Of a stretch of 10,903 bases of DNA, positions 6,437 through 10,903 are shown piece by piece. The notes under the pieces were generated by a model that searched no databases, had not been told where the DNA came from, and saw only the letters and a list, made by a program, of their open reading frames with translations. The stretch's first letter is position 1. Each line of letters begins with the position of its first letter. A program made the position numbers and the translations under genes. This DNA is from Selenomonas sp. (lineage in GTDB: Bacteria; Bacillota; Negativicutes; Selenomonadales; Selenomonadaceae). Where the stretch lies: positions 1-10,903 of the forward strand of contig NZ_JALFCU010000014.1 in the NCBI RefSeq assembly GCF_022771645.1, read 5' to 3'.

Positions 6437-9400
6437 TTACGCGACGCCCGTATTTCCCGAAATCTCTTTGACCTTCGCTAGGATTTCCTGCCACGTCGGC
6501 ACCTGCCCGCGGAAGAGCTCCTGGATCTTCGTCCCCTTGAATGGCTCTTTCTGGATGGTCTCGGCCGTGATGTCGATGAAGCCGTTCTTCGCGATGTAGC
6601 GCACGATGCGCTCGACGAAATCGAGCTGGTCGCGGCTGAGCGGATGCGCGCGCAAAAACGCGCGGAACGCGTCGCGGACGCTCGCCTCGTCCATGCCCGT
6701 GATCTGACGCACGAGACGGCCGAGCGGCTCGTTCGCGTACGCGCGCTCGTAGTCCTCGCGCGTGCCGAGCTCCTGCCAGAACACGCGCTCCAGCTCTTTC
6801 ATATCTGCCGCGGTCAGCGGTTTGTTGTGCCGCAGCTTGTAGACGGCGAGCTCATCAAGGTGCTCGCGCAGGTACGCTTCGACCTTGCGCCGGTATTCGG
6901 CAGACGGCTGCGGCCCTTGGAGTTTTTCGCCGCCGCCCGGCAGCAGCGTGTCCGCGAAATCCGACACGACGTAGAACTGCGTGTCGGGCGTGATGTACTG
7001 CACGAGCGCGCGCACCTCACGCCTGAGCGCCTCGAGCTCGACGCTGTCCATCGCGGGCCAGGCATCCGGCCGCGCGAGCCGCGCGATGGCATCATGGTGC
7101 GCCGCGACCTGCGGGATGGCCTGCAAATGCTCCGCCGTGAGCTGGTGCGCCGCCGTCTGCACGGCCGCGACCTGACGCGCGACTGTATCCATCTTGCCGT
7201 CGAGCGACGCGACGAGGATCGTCATCATGAGATGGTCGAACCGCCGCACCGTCTCCGGCGCCGCCGCGTCGCGCACGAGCGGCGCGACGTGCTCTTTGAG
7301 CTCCGCGACAGAACGGTCACTCAGCGCATTCCACGCGTACGTTTGGCGATATTTCTCCACGGCGCGGCGATGCTGCCGCACGGCGAAGTTTTGCGTGTCG
7401 AGCGCGGCAACGCTTTTCTCGAGCGCCGCGACGAGTTCGTCGTGCAGCTTCCGGAGCCGGTCGTCCTTCGCGCCCTGCACGAGCTTCGCCGCTTTCGCCC
7501 GCAACAAAAACACGCGCGCCGAGAGCGGCAGCGGCAGCTTCTCCTGTTTCTCGCGATGACGCTCCTCCGCGAAATACGCAAAATTTTCGCCGTAATCAAA
7601 AATGAGGAAGTGCGTCTTGTCGCGTCCGGGGCCGAAGAGATCTTTGCGCAGCCGCGTGCCGCGCCCGATCATCTGCCAGAATTTGCTGTACGAATGGACG
7701 CTCTTGAAAAACACGAGGTTCACGATGTCCGGCACGTCGACGCCCGTGTCGAGCTTGTCGACGGACACGGCGATCTGCGGCAATGCGTCCGGCCGCCGGA
7801 AACGGTCGATGATGTCATCGGCGTAGTCGATGCTGTAGTCGACCTGCGCGATGAAGCCATCGCCGAGCTCCGGATACATCGCATGGAAACAGTCGACGAT
7901 GGCGCGCGCGTGGCGCGTATTCGTCGCGAAGATGATCGTCTTGCCGATGCGGTCGCCGCCCTCGATGCGCAGCCCATCGTCCATGAGACGCGCGAGCACG
8001 AGTTCGATTGTCGCACGGTTGAACAGCCAGCGGTTGAACGCCTTCGGCTCGACATCGTACGCGCCCGCCTCCGCCTGTTCGCGCACGCCGCCGAACAGGT
8101 CCTCCATCTGCACCTTGTCCGCTTCCTGCAAATCCTTGTAATGCAGGCCGCGCTGCAAGAGGTTCGTCGTGTACGACCGCAGCTCGTAGTCGACGAGATA
8201 TCCCTCGCGCACCGCCGTATCGTAATCGTAATTGTACGTCGGCACGCCGTCCGCGAGGCCGAACACGCGATACGTGTCGCGCCCGACCTCCGCCTTCGGC
8301 GTCGCCGTGAGGCCGAGAAGCATCGCATCGAAATACGCGAAAATCTCCTGATATTTCTGGTAAATGCTCCGGTGCGATTCGTCGATGACGATGAGGTCGA
8401 AATGCCCGGGGCTGAAGAGCCGCCGCCCTGCGTCATCGCGCAGCCGGTCGATCGCGTTCATCATCGTCGGATACGTCGCGAACACGACGCGGCTCGTCAC
8501 AGGATCGTCTTTGTTTTCACAGAGATTGCAGAGCGTCAGCCGGTTCTGGAACTGGTCGGCAAAGCTCGCCTTCGCCTGCTTCACGAGCGCCGTGCGGTCG
8601 GCGAGGAACAAGATGTGCTTCGCCCAGTTGCTGCGCGTCAGCACGTCGACGATGCTCTCGGCCACGCGCGTCTTGCCCGTGCCCGTCGCCTGCACGAGCA
8701 GCATGCGCCGCTGGTGCTGCATCGCCGCCGCGCAAAACGCGAGCACCGCCGCCCGCTGGTACGGCCGCCCTGCAATCGTATCGTCGAGCTCCGGCGCGTC
8801 CAGCGGCTGTGCCGCCGCCCATCCGCCCGGCCGCCGCGCCATGCGGCGCACGAGATCGTCCTGCGAGAAAAAGCCGCCGACCGCGCGGCGCGGTGCGCCC
8901 GCAGCATCATCGAAAAATTGCGTCTCAAAGCCATTCGTTAGGAAAATAAATGGCCGCCGCCCGTATGCCTGTGCGAGCGCATCCGCATAAAGCGCCGCCT
9001 GGTGTGCGCCCGCCGCCACGTCCCGCGACGTACGCTTCGCCTCGATGACGGCGAGCGGCCGCTCGTCCTTGCCGTACAGCACATAATCGGCATATCCGCG
9101 CCCGTCCGTGCGCCCGGGCTCCAGCGGCATGCCATCGACCGCGACCTCCGTGCGGCAGTCGACGCCCATCGTCCAGCCCGCTTCCTGGAGATCGAGGTCG
9201 ATGAAGCGCCGCCGCGTCTCCGCCTCCGTCGCCGCGTCGACCGCAAACGACCGCGCCGCCTGATGCGCCCGGCGCAGCTCCTCCATCTCCTTGCGCAAGC
9301 GCTCGTTCTCCTGTTGCGCCTTTGCAAGCGCACGTTCCTTTTCCGACAGCGCTTGCGTTTGCTCGTCAAGCGCATCTTTTTGCGCCGTCAGCACCGCCTC

Positions 9401-9943
9401 GCGTTCCGACAGTTCCTCCTCGCGTGCCGCGAGTTTCGCCTGCGCCGCTTCCGCCTCTTTACGCGCCGCCGCCAGCCGTGCATGCGCGAGCTTCACCGCC
9501 CGCGCATCCGCGCCCGCCGTCGGCACGAGCGCCTCGCTGAACGTCCGCTCCTCGTACGACGCCGCATAGCAGTACGCGACCCACGAGAGGAACGCAAAGA
9601 GGTCTTTGAGCGAGAGCAGCGCCTCCGCCCGCCCCATGTGCGACGCCGTATGCACGGCGAAATTGCCCATACGGATCACGTATTTCAGCAAGGGAAAGAG
9701 CTCCGGCTCGATGATCTCGCGGAACGCCTCGTCATGGATGAGCGATGACACCTGCGGCCGCTCCGGGAGGCGCAGCGCCTCGTCGTGCTCGTACACCCAG
9801 ACGACCGCCGTCTCGAGCGCCTTTCGCGCGTAGATTGCCGCCGTCTCCGGCGAAAACGCCATCGCCCGCTCCGCCTCGACCGCGACATCGGCAAAGTCAC
9901 GAAACTGCGGCTCGGCCTGCAAAAACGTGAAATTCGAAGGCAT
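6437..9943 (-). CDS. hsdR: Type I restriction enzyme R (motor/endonuclease) subunit
   Basis: This 1168-residue protein is the ATP-driven translocase and nuclease of a type I restriction system. Residues 1-140 resemble DUF4145 (AFSPETAAIYARKALETAVVW, then MGNFAVHTAS). Residues about 148-232 form a long Ala/Glu/Arg coiled coil. The HSDR_N PD-(D/E)xK nuclease follows, with Asp286 and Glu301-x-Lys303 (DYVLYG ... VIEAKR). The SF2 helicase core has Walker A ATGTGKT (419-425), DESH (521-524), TATP (546-549), LDTGVDVPD (731-739) and QMIGRGTRLR (757-766). The C-terminus (FVERIVRYIAKNGFID region) resembles EcoEI_R_C, which contacts the methylase complex. All key residues are intact, so it should be active. 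ATG 9943-9941 is preceded by AAGGAAGTGA (9950-9959). It lies 26 bases after the DUF559 gene and downstream of hsdS, implying one operon. The last codon sits against the rpsF promoter without a visible terminator. Confidence 0.96.
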   Translation of the reverse strand: MPSNFTFLQAEPQFRDFADVAVEAERAMAFSPETAAIYARKALETAVVWVYEHDEALRLPERPQVSSLIHDEAFREIIEPELFPLLKYVIRMGNFAVHTASHMGRAEALLSLKDLFAFLSWVAYCYAASYEERTFSEALVPTAGADARAVKLAHARLAAARKEAEAAQAKLAAREEELSEREAVLTAQKDALDEQTQALSEKERALAKAQQENERLRKEMEELRRAHQAARSFAVDAATEAETRRRFIDLDLQEAGWTMGVDCRTEVAVDGMPLEPGRTDGRGYADYVLYGKDERPLAVIEAKRTSRDVAAGAHQAALYADALAQAYGRRPFIFLTNGFETQFFDDAAGAPRRAVGGFFSQDDLVRRMARRPGGWAAAQPLDAPELDDTIAGRPYQRAAVLAFCAAAMQHQRRMLLVQATGTGKTRVAESIVDVLTRSNWAKHILFLADRTALVKQAKASFADQFQNRLTLCNLCENKDDPVTSRVVFATYPTMMNAIDRLRDDAGRRLFSPGHFDLIVIDESHRSIYQKYQEIFAYFDAMLLGLTATPKAEVGRDTYRVFGLADGVPTYNYDYDTAVREGYLVDYELRSYTTNLLQRGLHYKDLQEADKVQMEDLFGGVREQAEAGAYDVEPKAFNRWLFNRATIELVLARLMDDGLRIEGGDRIGKTIIFATNTRHARAIVDCFHAMYPELGDGFIAQVDYSIDYADDIIDRFRRPDALPQIAVSVDKLDTGVDVPDIVNLVFFKSVHSYSKFWQMIGRGTRLRKDLFGPGRDKTHFLIFDYGENFAYFAEERHREKQEKLPLPLSARVFLLRAKAAKLVQGAKDDRLRKLHDELVAALEKSVAALDTQNFAVRQHRRAVEKYRQTYAWNALSDRSVAELKEHVAPLVRDAAAPETVRRFDHLMMTILVASLDGKMDTVARQVAAVQTAAHQLTAEHLQAIPQVAAHHDAIARLARPDAWPAMDSVELEALRREVRALVQYITPDTQFYVVSDFADTLLPGGGEKLQGPQPSAEYRRKVEAYLREHLDELAVYKLRHNKPLTAADMKELERVFWQELGTREDYERAYANEPLGRLVRQITGMDEASVRDAFRAFLRAHPLSRDQLDFVERIVRYIAKNGFIDITAETIQKEPFKGTKIQELFRGQVPTWQEILAKVKEISGNTGVA

Positions 9944-9969
9944 GAGAAATCACTTCCTTCTTGCATCAC

Positions 9970-10350
9970 TCAATGATACAACCGCCCGTCCATCATAGGC
10001 GAATGCATGGCCTGAAAGATGGCCGCACAAACATCATCAAAATGCGCCTGTACATCCCGGTTCCAAAAACGCAGCACGCGAAATCCATGTTCCCGCAGAT
10101 ACGCCGTACGCCGCTCATCATGATCCAAAGCCTCCGCCTCGTAATGTTGCGCCCCATCCAATTCCACGACGAGCTTCGCGCTGTAACAGACAAAATCCAC
10201 AATATATGGGCCGATGGCTTTCTGCCGCTGGAACTTCTGCGGGCAGCCTTTCAGAAAATCATACCAAAGGTGCCGCTCCTCCCGCGTCATTTCCTTCCGA
10301 AGCTGTTTCACGCGGGAACGAGCGAATGACGTGTAATAATAGGATTCCAC
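9970..10350 (-). CDS. DUF559 (Vsr/MTES_1575-like) endonuclease-fold protein
   Basis: This 126-residue protein is recognisable as DUF559: KQLRKEMTREERHLWYDFLK (15-34), then IGPYIVDFVCYSAKLVVELDGAQHY (46-70), then RTAYLREHGFRVLRFWNRDV (81-100). Asp52, Glu63 and Gln68-His69 lie at the positions expected for a PD-(D/E)xK/Vsr-like nuclease site. The family's substrate is not established in general. I chose GTG 10350-10348 because GGAAGGGG (10360-10367) lies nine bases upstream and relatives start close to the LRKxMT motif; an in-frame ATG at 10431 has no ribosome site and would translate the tandem repeat. It lies between hsdS and hsdR, 26 bases before hsdR, and is probably co-transcribed. It may be an accessory of the restriction locus or a passenger gene. 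Confidence 0.85.
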   Translation of the reverse strand: MESYYYTSFARSRVKQLRKEMTREERHLWYDFLKGCPQKFQRQKAIGPYIVDFVCYSAKLVVELDGAQHYEAEALDHDERRTAYLREHGFRVLRFWNRDVQAHFDDVCAAIFQAMHSPMMDGRLYH

Positions 10351-10380
10351 AAAAAACCGCCCCTTCCATATAAATCTTTC

Positions 10381-10461
10381 TGAAAGAATATCGATCGTTT
10401 TGCCTTTACCAGCCGCTCCCTGAAAGAACATCGAACGCTTCTTTTTCTACCAGCCTCTCCC
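10381..10461. repeat. Imperfect 40-base tandem duplication touching the MITE-like element
   Basis: Two adjacent units begin TGAAAGAAYATCGAWCGYTT (10381 and 10421) and both end in a similar word, TACCAGCCGCTCCC and TACCAGCCTCTCCC. The second unit runs into the left end of the inverted-repeat element (from 10452), so the first appears to carry a 10-base, one-mismatch copy of that end (AGCCGCTCCC, 10411-10420). The match is strong at both ends of the unit and weaker in the middle. Confidence 0.7.
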
Positions 10462-10655
10462 CCAGGGGAGAGGTGCCGAGCGAACGCGAGGCGGAGAGGG
10501 TGGCGGAGGTAGGAAGAAACTACCTTATCGATTGTATCTGCGAAGGAATCTCTCTGGCATTCCCTTCGCCGTAACAATCCAGCAACATTGCCACGCCCTA
10601 CCTTCGCCACCCTCTCCGACCCCTTCGGGGCCACCTCTCCCCTAGGGGAGAGGCT
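10452..10655. mobile_element. MITE-like element of nested inverted repeats (non-coding)
   Basis: The outer arms 10452-10475 and 10632-10655 are inverted copies of 24 bases with one mismatch. Each contains a palindrome: the right arm's CCTCTCCCCTAGGGGAGAGG (10634-10653) is perfect, and the left arm (10454-10473) has a 9-bp stem. Inside these, a 22-base arm at 10492-10513 pairs with 10597-10618, again with one mismatch. The centre folds too: GATTGT/ACAATC (10530-10535, 10574-10579) encloses GCGAAGGAAT/ATTCCCTTCGC (10540-10549, 10559-10569). A further CCCCTTCGGGG hairpin (about 10620-10630) is present only on the right. There is no transposase and no clear target duplication. It resembles the dispersed non-autonomous repeats found between genes of many Firmicutes; copy number cannot be judged from one window. 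Confidence 0.75.
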
Positions 10656-10684
10656 TCTGAATTGGTACGCTCACACTTCGACCT

Positions 10685-10903
10685 TCATCCGAAGAACTCC
10701 TGCATCATCTTCCCGCGCAGCGTCTCGAGCGCTGCGATTTCTCCCCGCCCCGCCGCTTTCGCCGCATCGACCTGATGGACGAAGGCGGCGAAGTTTTGTT
10801 GCTCTTCTAATGGCGGTATGAGAACAGAAAAATTTTTTATATCGGCCACGTTTACATGTCCCACCGTCGCTCCAACATTTTTTGCTTTCGCTTGTGCGTA
10901 AAC
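10685..10903 (-). CDS. hsdS: Type I restriction specificity subunit, C-terminal 72 residues, cut by right edge
   Basis: Translation of the minus strand from the right edge gives an open frame ending in TGA at 10687-10685. The sequence includes GHVNVADIKNFSVLIPPLEE (residues 15-34), then QQNFAAFVHQVDAAK and the ending MMQEFFG. This is the standard end of an HsdS half: the last strand of a target recognition domain ('...IPLPPLxEQ..F..') followed by the conserved spacer helix that packs against HsdM. HsdS sets the DNA sequence recognised by both the methylase and the HsdR-containing nuclease. The recognition domains themselves lie beyond the edge. The first visible bases are AT-richer than the neighbouring genes, common in exchanged recognition domains. 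hsdM is probably further upstream. Confidence 0.9.
   Translation of the reverse strand, partial: VYAQAKAKNVGATVGHVNVADIKNFSVLIPPLEEQQNFAAFVHQVDAAKAAGRGEIAALETLRGKMMQEFFG

Larger units (their letters stand above)
10351..10684. other. 334-base gene-free gap between hsdS and the DUF559 gene
   Basis: No credible coding sequence is seen here. The gap holds the DUF559 ribosome site, an AT-richer leader with a 40-base tandem duplication, and a MITE-like structured repeat, each listed separately. Genes of a type I system are normally almost contiguous, so the gap looks acquired. Confidence 0.7.

Noticed and set aside
6644..8941. A 765-codon plus-strand open frame inside hsdR
   Set aside because: It is antisense to conserved helicase motifs, Arg/Glu/His-rich and without domain similarity; it follows from the codon bias of hsdR.
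10452..10655. A CRISPR array or integrative attachment site
   Set aside because: Repeats are inverted and nested, not direct repeats with regular spacers; no integrase or tRNA end is nearby.
10588..10821. A 77-codon plus-strand frame across the inverted-repeat element
   Set aside because: It runs through palindromes and antisense to the conserved end of hsdS; no coding signal.

Overview
The window is a GC-rich stretch of bacterial chromosome in which every supported gene reads on the minus strand. A ribosomal protein S18 with a Cys/His metal-site pattern and good Shine-Dalgarno sites point to a Firmicute. High GC, an LtaS-like enzyme and a DUF559 protein suggest the class Negativicutes (Selenomonas/Mitsuokella/Megasphaera-like). 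This placement is inferred from sequence recognition only.

In the order of transcription (right to left), the window opens with the C-terminal end of a type I restriction specificity subunit (hsdS, 10903-10685). A gene-free stretch of about 330 bases follows. It holds a roughly 204-base MITE-like element built of nested inverted repeats (10452-10655) and, directly beside it, an imperfect 40-base tandem duplication (10381-10461). Next come a small DUF559 nuclease-fold protein (10350-9970) and a full-length type I restriction motor subunit hsdR (9943-6437) with an unusual N-terminal DUF4145-like and coiled-coil extension. hsdM is not in the window and probably lies beyond the right edge.

Only seven bases after the hsdR stop codon begins a strong promoter for the housekeeping operon rpsF-ssb-rpsR (6316-5226). 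It has a structured leader that could be the S6:S18 autoregulatory site, and it closes with a clear intrinsic terminator (5182-5212). The restriction cassette therefore abuts a core replication/translation operon.

Beyond the terminator lie a ClC-type Cl-/H+ antiporter (5160-3802), a 706-residue protein with an N-terminal cyclic-nucleotide-binding-like domain and a large helical region of unknown function (3672-1552), and a DeoR-family repressor (1408-641) with its own promoter and candidate operators. The repressor overlaps the start of an LtaS-like polytopic membrane enzyme (641-1) that runs off the left edge. The TGATG overlap suggests the regulator and the envelope enzyme are co-translated.

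The most unusual material is the region between hsdS and hsdR (structured repeat, tandem duplication and DUF559 gene) and the unrecognised cNMP-domain protein. Very long plus-strand reading frames opposite the real genes look like by-products of GC-rich codon use and are not annotated.
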